From the NCBI RefSeq assembly GCF_014851395.1, contig NW_024040374.1:29964772-30028771 (forward strand): a stretch of DNA of 64,000 nt. The letters run 5' to 3'. Every line of letters begins with the position of its first letter. The first letter of the stretch is position 1. This DNA is from Micropterus salmoides (Eukaryota > Chordata > Actinopteri > Centrarchiformes > Centrarchidae). Position numbers and translations under genes: made by a program. The notes under the pieces are model-generated. The model saw nothing but the letters and a program-made list of their open reading frames with translations. It was not told the origin of the DNA and made no database searches. Shown one piece after another: positions 48,401 through 59,890 of this stretch.

Positions 48401-48936
48401 TGTCACACTGCCTGTCTGATCGGCCCGGTTTAGTTTAGGTCTCTGTGAGTTTTGTTTTTTGGTCTGTTCTGTATCTGTTATTTAGTATGTGTTTTGAGTT
48501 CCAGTCTGATTCTTGCCTTGTGTTTTGAAACTTGTTAGTATCTGTCTGTTTTCCCCTGCCGTCTCTCTGCCTGCCTGTCTGCTGTCTTTATTAGTATCAC
48601 CTGTTTGTGCTCCCGCCCTCCTCGTTAGCCAGTGCTTAAATGTGTGTGACTTCTGTTCAGCTGTTGCTGGTTCGCTGTATGTTCATCCACTGCCGTGTGT
48701 CTTGCTTGCCTCTGCAACCTTGTTTGTTGGATTATCCTTTTGTTCTGTCTTCCCCTGGATCATTTGTTATGGACTGTGGTTTTTGCTGCTCTGTGGACAA
48801 CCTTAGTTTGGACTCTGTTGTAAGTTTAGTTCCTTTTGAGTTTAATAAATTCTAAGAGACTGTATCTATCCCGCCTGCTTGTTCTGCGTTTGGGTCCTAT
48901 ACCTGTTCATGCCCGCACACATGACAAAGTGTGACA
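48401..48936 (+). mobile_element. Solo LTR, Gypsy-like (536 bp)
   Basis: The sequence starts TGTCACACTG and ends AAAGTGTGACA, so the ends are short inverted repeats of TGTCACA type. Flanking 5-mers are GTATA (48396-48400) and GTATG (48937-48941), a 4-of-5 match. A polyadenylation-like AATAAA lies near 48843, followed by 'ctgcgtttgggtcctatacc', a phrase typical of fish Gypsy LTR ends. No internal region adjoins it. Confidence 0.8.
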
Positions 48937-49498
48937 GTATGACCTGCAAACTGAAAGGAAATGATCTGCAAATGTGCAAAAACTGTTTTGTGTGTAAGAT
49001 CCACAAATGTGTAAATAACATTTTGTATGTGAAATTAAAATGTGTGTACAGAGTAAATTGTACATATTTGCAAATTGCACTGTATTTTGGGGATATGACT
49101 TTACACATCACAAATTTTAAAATACATATTTGTAGATAGTGAAATATTTGTGCATCATAGTACACATTTGTGGATTGTTTTCTGTGGGTTACAAATATTA
49201 AAGTCCAATAAAATCTTCCATATCTGCTCTGTGCTGACTGACGCGGCATCAGCGTCTGCATAGCGGAGCAGAAAGCTATCTGGGACGCACTGCGGCCACG
49301 TTGGTCAATTTACAGTATAAGCATTGACTAGAATGGCCATGATTAGCTCCGGCAACCGCGGCACAGCTGGTGTCAGTGGACCATGCAGGTTACGTATGGG
49401 CCATGCACAGCCGATACGTAGTATGTGTAGGTAGGTTAGATCACGCAGGAAAGGGGAATAACAGCATGCTCGTCATACGTATAATAAAACATTGTTCA

Positions 49499-49601
49499 TG
49501 AGTCCTGCACCTCGAGCCTGAGTCAAGTTGGAAGTTACTCTGTGGTCGACTCAAGTGTGACTCGAGTCCGAGTATCAAACTCGAGTCCCCATCTCTAATA
49601 G
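49499..49601 (-). mobile_element. hAT-like fragment with 'ACTCGAGTC' words
   Basis: Repeated 'gactcgagt' words and the terminus 'gagtccccatctctaatag' match one end of a fish hAT family. The other end is missing. It abuts the dispersed repeat at 49618. Confidence 0.65.
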
Positions 49602-49617
49602 ACACAGCCTTTGGTGT

Positions 49618-49748
49618 GGTGTGGGAGACCAGGGTTGGAGTTCGCACTGCTGTCAGAGCAAGACTCTTAACCCCTAGTTGCTCCAGACGCGTGCAACTCT
49701 GACATGTTGCAATTGTAAGTGGCTTTGGTTATAAGGCGTCAGCAAATT
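49618..49748 (-). repeat. Teleost dispersed repeat, SINE-like, copy 2
   Basis: Reverse complement reads as the repeat at 3990-4150: 'tttgctgacgccttataacc', 'aaagccacttacaa', 'gttaagagtcttgctctgac', 'ggtctcccacacc'. Confidence 0.6.
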
Positions 49749-50190
49749 GTAATGTAATGTAACTCATCTCGCCCTATTGCAGAGAGTTGCGAATAACTGT
49801 AAGTGTGGTCAGTTACCGTGGAAGAAGCAAATGTCTTGCTTGCACAGCACTGTGTAGCTGCTGATGTGAAGATTATGCTCCATTTCAACTCAGAACATAG
49901 GTCACTTGATTTAAACATGTACATTTACTCTAACTGGCACGTTAGCCTCTGCCATCAGTGTACAAATTTGTGGGAATTGGTGAATGTGATGTAGTTGCCA
50001 TTTACCATAATATCAATAGGATGACAAGAATCATACCAAAAACTTAGGGATTAGTGAATGTAATATCCCTTTATTAGTTATTGAGTTCCTTGAACCTTGT
50101 TGGCATTAATTCAAAAAAGAAGAAAATATTTAGTCAGAGGGCCAGAGTGTAATATATCCACGTTTAATAGAAATGAGTCAGGGAATTTTG

Positions 50191-50205
50191 AAAAAAAAAA
50201 AAAAA
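50191..50205. repeat. Poly-A run (15)
   Basis: Fifteen consecutive A. A similar run lies at about 24303-24317. Confidence 0.9.
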
Positions 50206-51537
50206 GTCTTAGATACAATGCTGCCTTATAGGTGGGAAATTTTCACCACGTTGGCAGACGTTTTTCTGTTGGTAAAAGGTTTTCTCAAAGCTGATAACCA
50301 AAAACGTATATGGGTGTGTCTATTTATATTTTGGAATGTGGCATGTTGTAGATGATTCTGGATTTGAGCAACAGCTTAATTTAGTTCAGAACAAGTTGTT
50401 AATTGATCACATCATTTGGCAACTTAGCAGTGTTAATTATCAGGCTTAGAATTCAATTTGTTGGCAAGCTTCAACACACTTGAACTCTGTTCCAGAATAA
50501 ATGAATCATTACAATAAAAAATAACTCTTCTTGTGTGTGTAGGAATCACAACTGCAAACTTGCTCATAGAAAAGTAAATACAGATCTGAAATCAGAAAGA
50601 CTAGAAATGTACTTGTAAGTTTAAAGACACAAATGACCCTTCAGGTGAAACATTTGTAATTGATGCTAAAATTGCATAAGCTTATTAAAGTAGGCTACTT
50701 TTCCTCTATTTTTATACATTTTTATTCATTCAACTCTTTTGACTGTGTTACCTTTGAAAAAGATTGAAGAGTCACTATTTATAACATTCCTTTATTTTCA
50801 GCTTTGCCTCTGGCAGCTCTGTCTATTCAGTGCAAAATGCTGTTTAAGGCCTTTTACCAGTAGGGTTTGTCCACGACTCCTAAAACCACACATATGACTT
50901 ACGTCACATGACATTAAACACGTGGTTACTGTTGTGAAGCGGTTGCTGTTTTGTTAGGTTTAGGCAACAAAACCTACTTGGTTAGTTTTAAAAACTTTCT
51001 CCTTTGCTACCGTTGCTCGACAACTAGACCATACAGCAACACAACTCAAAATATGTTTGTGTGACCAACTTCTTATCTGTCTGGAGTCCAGAACTAAACA
51101 ACTGATTGCTGAATGAAACAATTATAAATGAACTAAATTTGTATGGCATGACATGAATTCAACTGCTTGAAACTGAATGTGACATTTTCCCTACTTTTAA
51201 TTACATTTCAAGCTTTAAGACATTTCACTTGGATCACTATTAGTATTGGAGGGGGCATTTCTTTTATATTAAAGTTCTGTAAAAATCTGTATTTATCCAG
51301 AGGAGTACCAATTTTGCTCTGTCCCTCAACTACACCAAATTGGAATAAAGCATTCATCAGTCAGACAGCAGGCTTTGGGAGAAGAAGTACAGATGGCACT
51401 GTACTGGTAGAGTATTTTCTTTTCCTGCCAAATAATACAGTATATAGTAGGGTAGTAATACATTCATTGTTGACATTAAATAGAGTGTAAATAATTAAAG
51501 TGTTTTACTTGCCCTTTACAAAGCTAAATCTAAAGTC

Positions 51538-52345
51538 AATTCCTGAGCTGCAGCAACCCACTGCACCTGAAGTACAGCTGTTTCCTGTTTCCAAGATGTA
51601 GCAATCTACTGAGCCTGAGCTGCAGCAGTCACCAGATCCTTCTTAGCTGCACCAACAATCTCCTGTTCCTGCTGAGGCGTATGGGTCTGCTGATCCTTCT
51701 AGGCTGTGGAAGTCTCCCGACACTGCTGAGTTGCTGAAGCAGCCCTCTGATCATGCCGAGCTGCAGCAGTCACTTGTTTCTGTGCTTTAGCAGCCTTCTT
51801 ATGCCCTGGCACCTCCGGCTTACCTGCCTGTCTTCCAGCTGTGCACTCCAGCCACCGGGAACCAGCTCTGCACTCCAGCTGCCCAACCCCAAGGCCATCC
51901 GCCTTAGGTCTCCTGCTCCACCTAGGCCGTCCACCTGCCCAGGCCCCAGGCTGTCTGTCTTAGGTCTTGTGTTCCTCCCAGCACCCAGTCCATTCACCCA
52001 AAATCAGCTGCTCTGCCCAGCCCTCAGTCCGTCCACCTGAGGTCTTCTGCACCACCCCTGTTCTTCAGTTCTCCGGCCACTTGCTCCTTCTGTCATAAGC
52101 CCTGCAGTTACCTGGCCTACTCCCCCAACTCCTCACCTGCAACTCATTCCGTTCCTTAGCCAGTTCATCTCAGCTGCCATATGCCTCAATGCCTTGTTGG
52201 TTTTTTTTCTACATCCCTGCGTACCTGCCTGAAAGCTAATTTAAGCTGCAATAAATCCTTGATCCGCACCATGTCTCCCTTTTTTGTCTGTGTTTGGGTC
52301 CAATCCTTGTTGTCCAGCCTGTTGCCCACCTTGACATTATAAGCC
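51538..52345 (+). mobile_element. LTR-retrotransposon 3' region, Pro/Cys-codon rich
   Basis: Imperfect repeats of 'gagctgcagcagtc' (51545-51780) and a C-rich stretch lead to 'gcaataaatccttgatcc' and 'gtgtttgggtccaatccttg'. That is the order seen at the 3' end of several fish Gypsy-type elements. No intact gag or pol is visible, and only the 95-codon proline-rich frame at 51753-52040 is open. Confidence 0.45.
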
Positions 52346-52805
52346 ATTAGGCTCTGGACCGGGTTGTATTTTGTCTTACTGGAACCTAAAAGAACCTGTA
52401 TTTTATAAATATCTGCCAAAATACCCAAGGGTTACATTGTTTCACACAATGACTGAATATATCCTTCACTCTAGGGAGATGATGAAGACGATGTTGATGC
52501 TCAGGAAAACAGCACACCTAAACGTCTAGCCATACCAATTCAAATGATTTAGCTTATTTTGTTAACTACACATTTTGTAGAAAAATATGAATTATATATT
52601 ACTTAAAGTAGTATACTGTATAGAAAACAATATTCTGGCATCAGTTCAGAAGCTCAGTATGCAACCCTATTCGTTACAGTAATTTCAGTTTTAAGATAGA
52701 TGGACATTTTTTTCAGATTACAAAAAGCTGTAGACTCTTCCTTGAATGCAAATGGCCTAAACACTTTTATCTTTGAATTTACTTGAAGTTAGTCAGATAT
52801 CAGAT

Positions 52806-52855
52806 CTGAATCAGAATCAGAAATACTTTATTGATCCCCGAGGGGAAATTACCAT
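52806..52855 (+). repeat. Short retroposon fragment
   Basis: 'cagaatcagaaatactttat' followed by 'tgatccccgaggggaaatt' is a very common fish retroposon phrase. Confidence 0.65.
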
Positions 52856-54561
52856 AAGACCATAGCAGTTACCATTAAGGAATATTACGAGAAGACAATG
52901 ACACTAATAAACACAATTTAGAGGAAGTCTGAAAAATGTTTTCCATATGTGAACCTGCAGAAGCCATGTTAAAATATGTGTGTGCGCATGTTCATGTATG
53001 TGTGTGCCCCACGATAAGCACTTTGATCAACAGTACTCTCTGAGTTTTTTTACAAGCTAACAAGCTCATTGCCAACATGTTTTAGCACAGAATCGACAGT
53101 TCCAGTTCCAGTCAAAAAAAATGTCACTCACTAAAAAAATAAAAGTGGTGGAAGCCAACTGTTGCTTCTCTATGGGCCGGCAACATTGTTGTTTTAATAG
53201 ACTTTGATTGTGTTTTGATATTCCTGAGCTGCTGAATGTGGTGGATCCAGGGAATAACTAATCCTTCTCTAATGATGATGGTGTTTTAATGAAAGCTTAA
53301 TGACACTCTTAACACCCTGGTGTACATACTATCAGTGTCTGCCAAAAACAGAGAAAGATGAGGAGAGAAAGAAGAAGAGAGGGGGGTAGTATAAATATAA
53401 AGAGGGACATAACTATAGACATATTGGGGTGAAGAGTCCTAAAGTGCCCCCTTAAGCCTCCCAATTTCTACAGACACTACTATGAATGGCGTTGCTTTGC
53501 CTCCCATGTAGTTTAACTCTTTCTATTCATATCACAGATACTTAAGAGAGTTCAGTGCTAGCCTCATAATAAGCTAAACAGCAGGCCAAATGGTACATTA
53601 TGTTTAAATAAAATTGTATGTCAATGAACCGGTTCTTGACATTTTTGACTGGGGATATCTTAAAAGACAGTTGCACACTTTTTCTGCCCGTACCTTATGA
53701 AGGGAATGTGCATCCTCATCTGTGATTGTAGACAACATAAATTTACCAAGAGCTTCAGTTTGGAAGTATGATCTATATTAAAACGACAGAAAATGCACAT
53801 CAAGTAGCTGTTCACGTACACTGGGCATGCACGTGCCAGTATAAACAAAAAAGAAAAAAGTATTACAGACGAAGAACCACACCAGAAATTTCTTTTGCAT
53901 GGACCAACAATGAATTGGAACTGTTACTGAAAGTAACACAGTAGTTAAAAGCGAATGTGGCGGCGGAAAACAGTGAAACCTCTGTTTTTTTTGGCCATCC
54001 GCAAGGTGCAAACGTAGCAAAAGGTCTCCGTTTTAAAACAAAAATGTAGCAGTGTGGATGGCCCCTCAAATAAAGCAATTTGTTGAAGTAATAAAAAAAG
54101 TCACAAACAGCACTTTCAGGGAGTTTTAATTTACTTTATTTTGTGAAACATCCTGCTACTGCAAATCTGATGGAAAACATTGTTTAGGACTATATTTTCT
54201 TCAGTGCAACAGAGGGACGTATGTGTGACTGTGTATTGTAAGCGTCTTGTTTTTGAAAAGAACATTTACCCTGTTTTTTGCGGGCCTACCTGATTGCCAC
54301 ATTGGTGTTAATGCCAAGCAAGAAGACGGAGAGTGGAGCAGTAAGTTTTGGCTAATCTATCATTTAGATTATGCTATGTATAGATTGTGAAGAACTTCAT
54401 AATGAGGTTTTAATAAGGACAATGCTCAAAAAGAGCAAACCCACCATTGGCCTGTTACAAATTTCTTTTTTCGCTGTTTAACAAATAATTATAACTCATT
54501 TTAAAAACAGAAAACAAATGACTAACATAGCCCAAAATTGTTGTAGGGGAAAACCCACCGG

Positions 54562-54650
54562 CTTTGTTGTACAACAAAGTTATGTCTCAGCAGCGACTGT
54601 GTATGAAACAGTTCCTGATACAGTAACTGTTCTTTTCATACACAGTCGCT
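54562..54650. repeat. Two adjacent palindromes
   Basis: CTTTGTTGTACAACAAAG (54562-54579) is a perfect 18-bp palindrome. Next to it, AGCGACTGTGTATGAAA (54592-54608) has its exact inverted copy at 54634-54650, with an inner CAGTT/AACTG pair. Confidence 0.92.
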
Positions 54651-55759
54651 TTGTGATATTTGAAATGAATACATTTCTATAACCCAAATCATACAGTGCA
54701 TCTATACTTTACTTTCTGATAAATGTCACACCTATTTATTTTTCTGAACTCCTACTTTTGCTCAGTCACTCCATTCAAATGAGCCTTGTTCCACAGTCCC
54801 CAGAGCCTAACATGAAGTATTTGCTAGTTGAATTAAATGTAGTTATAAGTACTAAACTTATGAAAGAATGTCACTAATTTGCAAAACATGTTGATTCTTG
54901 CTGCAGACAGTAGCACATGTTAAAAATCTCCTACTCATAATCAGGGATTTGACACTGTTTCCAAATGTAAAAATTCAGCCAATACTAAAAGGATAACACC
55001 AAATATTAATTTACCCCATGCTCCATTACCAACTTCTTTCTTATCACCAGATAAAAACACACTTTCATGACAACCTAAAATTTGTGCTCTCCTTCCATCA
55101 TTGTAACATGCTTTATACAAATTGGCAGCATGGTCCTCAATAAGTCATAGTACTCCTATGGCCCCATGTCATTGGCAAATCCACATGGCATTCCACCAAA
55201 GAAAATGCAAAAGATTTGTGCAGATTTATTTAGCTTCCATGAGAAAATATGCTTATTGCACCAATTGCATTGAACTGAGCTCATGTCATGCCAACTTTGA
55301 CTATTGTAAATACTGAATTGACTGGGCCTAACAACTGTGCTAACGATCTTTAAACTTTTAGGAATACTCCATACAACATCTATCCCTACCTATCCCCGTA
55401 AATGTATCCCCTAGAAACATCATATATACATCTTACATCTCGTACAGACTCCTGACAGATAAATTATTCAAAGAGTTCCGCAAACTATGTGCAATAAAGT
55501 CACTATCAATTAATTTGCAGCTCCTTCTTTACCAGCAAGACAACCGCTCTCTTATTATCTAATGTTTTTTCTGTTGGATTTACAGTTTTATTTAATTTCA
55601 CTTATTGTTTTTACTGCTATTGTATGTTACTTTTAACTTATATTTAACTGATTTATGAATCAGTTTTGATGCATCGGTGTTGCAAGTCAAATTTCCATGC
55701 AGGACATTAAAAACTGGACTACTCAAAATAATGAAGGGGACACTTAAATTATACATCAG

Positions 55760-56577
55760 TAGAGCCCAGCCGATATGGGTTTTTGGGGGTCGATGCCGAT
55801 ATTAAAGTGTATTTCACTTTACACATTATCTGCCATAATTTCAATGTAGCACATTCACATCTAGTTCATCCCTTTACCAGCACTCTTTAATTCTAACCAA
55901 AGCTACGAGAAACCATTTCTTAACCACCATTGGTATAAAACATGCCGTCTACGTTACAGTGATCTGCTATTGAATGCATCTAATACTACATGACTGTCTA
56001 CAACGATTTAATTTAACTAGAACCCGAGCCATTACAGCTCTGACTACAGTGTTTCACATCTGCAATGTACAATCTAAAAGTACAATAAAGTCTGTCAGCA
56101 GCGCATTTTTCAACCCCCAGCTACCGTAACATTAACCTGCTGTGAGCTGCTAGGAAGCCGGGAGAGTGCAGTGAAAAACGTGAGGGTTAGCGAGTCATGA
56201 ATGTTTTCAGGAGAGGAGAAGAGACTTTGGTCTGTTTTTATTATAATTATTTAAGTCATGTAATTAATGTGACAAAAGACAGACTCACTGCTAACACAGC
56301 CCTCTGCGTGGTTCTACATGCTGCAGGCGAGCTGGCTCCACTACGGTAGATTGCGGTCAGCTGATTGTTTTCTTCTGTGGTTTTTGTGGTGAGGCAGTGT
56401 TAAAAGGGGAGCTGCAGCGCGCCGTCTGGTGGGCAAACTATGCAACACTGATGACATGAGTGAAGGATGTGACTCTGTTTATTTTTTTAATAGTCATGTA
56501 TCTGCTGTTATAAACGGCAGATGCCGATTAAATGCAATTAGCTCATATCGGCCGTCCGATAAATCGGCCAGGCTCTA
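55760..56577. mobile_element. hAT-like MITE, complete (818 bp)
   Basis: The left end TAGAGCCCAGCCGAT and the reverse complement of the right end TAGAGCCTGGCCGAT agree at 13 of 15 bases. The flanks TACATCAG (55752-55759) and CACATCAG (56578-56585) match at 7 of 8, as expected for a hAT duplication. The interior has 'gatgccgat' words but no transposase. Confidence 0.85.
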
Positions 56578-56679
56578 CACATCAGATCTCGATGAACAAA
56601 ATAGTTGGAAGTTTTACATCTTTACTGTACATTGTACATTGTATAATTCGCTGATAACAAACTGATGTAACAACAGACC

Positions 56680-57567
56680 GTGGAAACCAAAATCACCAAC
56701 TGTGTGAAGGCTTTATCCAAAAGGATATTGGATTCAGGTCTGAGGAACGTGAGGGCCAGTCAATGGCATCATTGCCTTCACACTACACTGGCCACATGAG
56801 GCCGGGCATTGTTCTGCACCACGAGGAACCCAGGGCCCATTGCAGCGTAAGGTCTGACAAGGATTTCATCCCAGTACCTAACAGCAGTTGGGGTACTTTT
56901 GGCTAACATGTGGAGGCCTGTGCAAATCTCCAAGGATATGCCTCCCCAGACCATCACTGACCCACCACCAAACCAGTCATGCTAGTTCCCCACGGCATCT
57001 CCAGACTCTTTCACGTCTGTGACGTATGTTCTCAGTGTGAACCTGAACGGTAAAGAGAACAGGGTACTAATGGCAGACTTGCCAATTCTGCTGTCCTCTG
57101 GCAATGGCAAACGAGCTGCACAGATCCCACTAGAGGACATTGGACACTCATGCCACCCTCTGACATTTACTTCAGAAACATGCACCCCAATTGCCCGCAG
57201 GAGGTCATTTTGTAGGGGTCTGGCAGTGCTCCTTCCTGTTCCTTCCTGCACAAAGGAGCTGATACCAGTCCTGCTGCTGGCTTGATACCCTTACCCTAGT
57301 GTAATGTCCATCTCGTGGTATCTCCTCTGTGCTCTTGAGACTGTGCTGTGGGTCTCACAGCAAACCTCCTTCATCCTGGAGGAGCTGCACTACCTGTGCA
57401 ATCTGAATGGGCTGCAGGTACCGACTCATGTTACCAGTAGTAGCTGAGGACACCAGCAAGTTTTTGCAAAAAGACTTAGATGTAGCCTGGTTACCCTGGG
57501 GTATACATTTTACCAGGTTGCTTTTGTCATAGTTTAGGTTTACTGGGCTAATAAGTTGTCTCATTTA
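56680..57567 (-). pseudogene. Tc1-type transposase pseudogene (second lineage)
   Basis: On the minus strand an ATG near 57430 starts MSRYLQPIQIAQVVQLLQDE, then RSTARPLQNDLLRAIGVHVS after a gap. Text equivalent to the DDE core follows, including 'RFGGGSVMVWGGI'-like and 'GPGFLVVQNNARPH'-like regions in shifted frames down to about 56700. It reads as a Tc1/mariner-superfamily transposase of a different lineage from the relics at 12345 and 31163, broken by stops and frameshifts throughout. Confidence 0.75.
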
Positions 57568-59103
57568 ATTTGTTACATGGCACAGTTTATCAAAGGACCT
57601 ACAAATATATGGGGACAGGGAAGATATAAAAAATCAAAATCCATCAATTTAGAGAGAAATTATCTAATGATAGAAAAGCAATTGTGTGTAAATGTGTATA
57701 ATAGCAATGCTTAGAAAACTGCATTACATAGTATTAGCTCTCAGATAAAGACAATGTTAAAAAGGAAATATTTTGAGAATAAGAAAAATAAAATACTGTA
57801 AGAGCATATCTCTAAATTTGAATGAGAAAAGATAACGAGGTATGGACCCAGTCAGAAGTTATCAGATGCTAATAGCGTGATTTATTCAGACTACAGAGAT
57901 GTTAATAAAGAGGTTGTGGCCCAGAATTATTTCCTCTCACCAGGAAATGAAGAAAAAGCCCCAACACACCAGAGTTACGCACAGCAGTACACATACTGTA
58001 GGCACACATAAACATACATGTGAATACACAGGTCATGCCACTCGCAATTACTTCCACTTGACATCGTTTGAATATGGAAAGCCTTAGTAGCATGCTGTAC
58101 AGTGTGCAACCTCCATAGAAAAGCCAGGTTAAAGCAGAATTAGCCTGACACAATATCCATGGTAATATGGAGGAACATATATGGGAATACTGATTTAAAT
58201 GTCTTTGCATTATAAATGTGCTTCAGAAATGAACTGATGCTGGTACTGTATCTGCTGACCTTTATGCTTGTGACCTAGAACTGTGAGTGAACCTATAGTA
58301 TGCATGGACTGTATTTGTATGCTCTATGTGAAATATCCAGCAGAGCATAAATCTGTTAGAACTCCATACATTATGAATCTGTTCCACAGTTCATAAACAA
58401 GAGAAAATTCATCTGCATGGTTAGTCACCACTATACAGCTAAGAAAGAAAATTACTTTTGCAATTTGGTTTTGGGATTATTTCTGCTTTCCACCATGTTC
58501 ATTAAAGGTGCTACACACTTTAAGATTAAGTAAATGATCATGGCGCTCCTGAAACTAAAATCCTTTGCATATTATCAAAACCAGAGTGAATTAATTATGT
58601 ATTTTTAATTTAAATCATGTAATATTATATTGTTGGAAAAAGAAGGGTATTTATCATTTAAGGTTATTTAGCAAGAGAAGGTTGTTCCCACTCTCTCCTG
58701 AGCATTTCAAAATGTATTTACTACTCCTATTTACTGCAATTAAAGAGACCATTTTTATCCTCAAAATAGACATAATTTGTAGCCACTACATGCAACTAAG
58801 TGTTGGGTAGAAGGTCCTGTCCCTCTAAATCGTGGGTGTTGCATTATATGGTTTTGAAGCATTGAAGCATAAACAAAGCAAGCAGTGGTGTAGTGCTGTT
58901 TCACAAGAGGGCATCACTGCATTGCAATTATGGAGTGGGGTTTTAATCCCAGCAGTAGAAACAAGTGGATACTGTAGAGACTGTATTGCAATATAGGCAG
59001 GCTCACGGTTAAAGAGTCTGACCCACTGCAGTTGGTGTGTAAGCCGGAGGGAAGACATGCCCGGCTAGTGGCTTCAACTCAAAGTGGTGCTTCCAAAGCT
59101 GCT

Positions 59104-59106
<3 letters not shown>

Positions 59107-59152
<46 letters not shown>
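59107..59152. repeat. GA microsatellite
   Basis: About 23 uninterrupted GA units. A GT run lies nearby at 59311-59328. Confidence 0.95.
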
Positions 59153-59155
<3 letters not shown>

Positions 59156-59224
59156 TAATGACACTGACAGATAGGGGAAATGAGTCAGAGAGGGATAAAC
59201 ACATACTGTTTGATTTGTCAGACT

Positions 59225-59420
59225 TTGTTCACCCCCAAGAGGGAAAGTCTCTTTACTCCCTCTGGTTGCAGTGTGAGGTTAAGTGTCCTACCCAAGGATG
59301 CTTCACTGTTTGTGTGTGTGTGTGTGTGTATGTGGCTGTAAAGACTCAAACCTAAGTCCTATGAGCCTGCATTTAAACAGTCTTAACTGCTAGACCATCT
59401 TGCAGTTCTGCTCAGGAGGC
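59225..59420 (+). repeat. Possible SINE-like repeat
   Basis: 'gaggttaagtgtcctaccca' and 'aactgctagaccatcttgc' resemble the body and end of tRNA-type fish dispersed repeats, split by a GT tract. Confidence 0.4.
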
Positions 59421-59559
59421 GGGGGTATTGTCATGGACTGGCCAATGAGTTCCCCTCTGGTCACTTTTCACATGTAAATGAGTGCAACATGATTGATGCC
59501 TTAGAGGTGTTCCCTGTGTGTATGATTCAGCAAGTCTTTCCGCCCTGCCTTTGATTCTG

Positions 59560-59890
59560 GCCATTTGGAAATGGTATATTGCCATGGAAGTTTGCACAGA
59601 TATTCACAAACTACAGAGGAGTAATACACATTTCTTTAGTGATCCCCTGACTTTTCCTCTAGTGCCACTAGCAGGCCAGAGTGTGCACTCATCTTTTGAA
59701 CAGCTACCAAATGGATTGACACAATCATGTTTCCCAATGTGTCCTACTGACATTTATGATCCTAGCTCCACTAGGACGAGGTCGACATTTGTTGTTTTGA
59801 GTGAAATTTGCATGGATTAAAATTTGGTTCAGACATTAATGTCTCCCTCAAGATAAAATGTAGTAACTTTAATGATTAGCTGTGTCAGTA
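59560..59890 (+). repeat. Common percomorph dispersed repeat, copy 3
   Basis: 'tagtgatcccctgacttttc', 'ctctagtgccactagcaggc' and 'gcatggattaaaatttggtt' match the repeat at 19195-19735. Confidence 0.65.

Noticed and set aside
59032..59355. 107-codon plus-strand open frame
   Set aside because: Its middle is an Arg-Glu run translated from the GA microsatellite.
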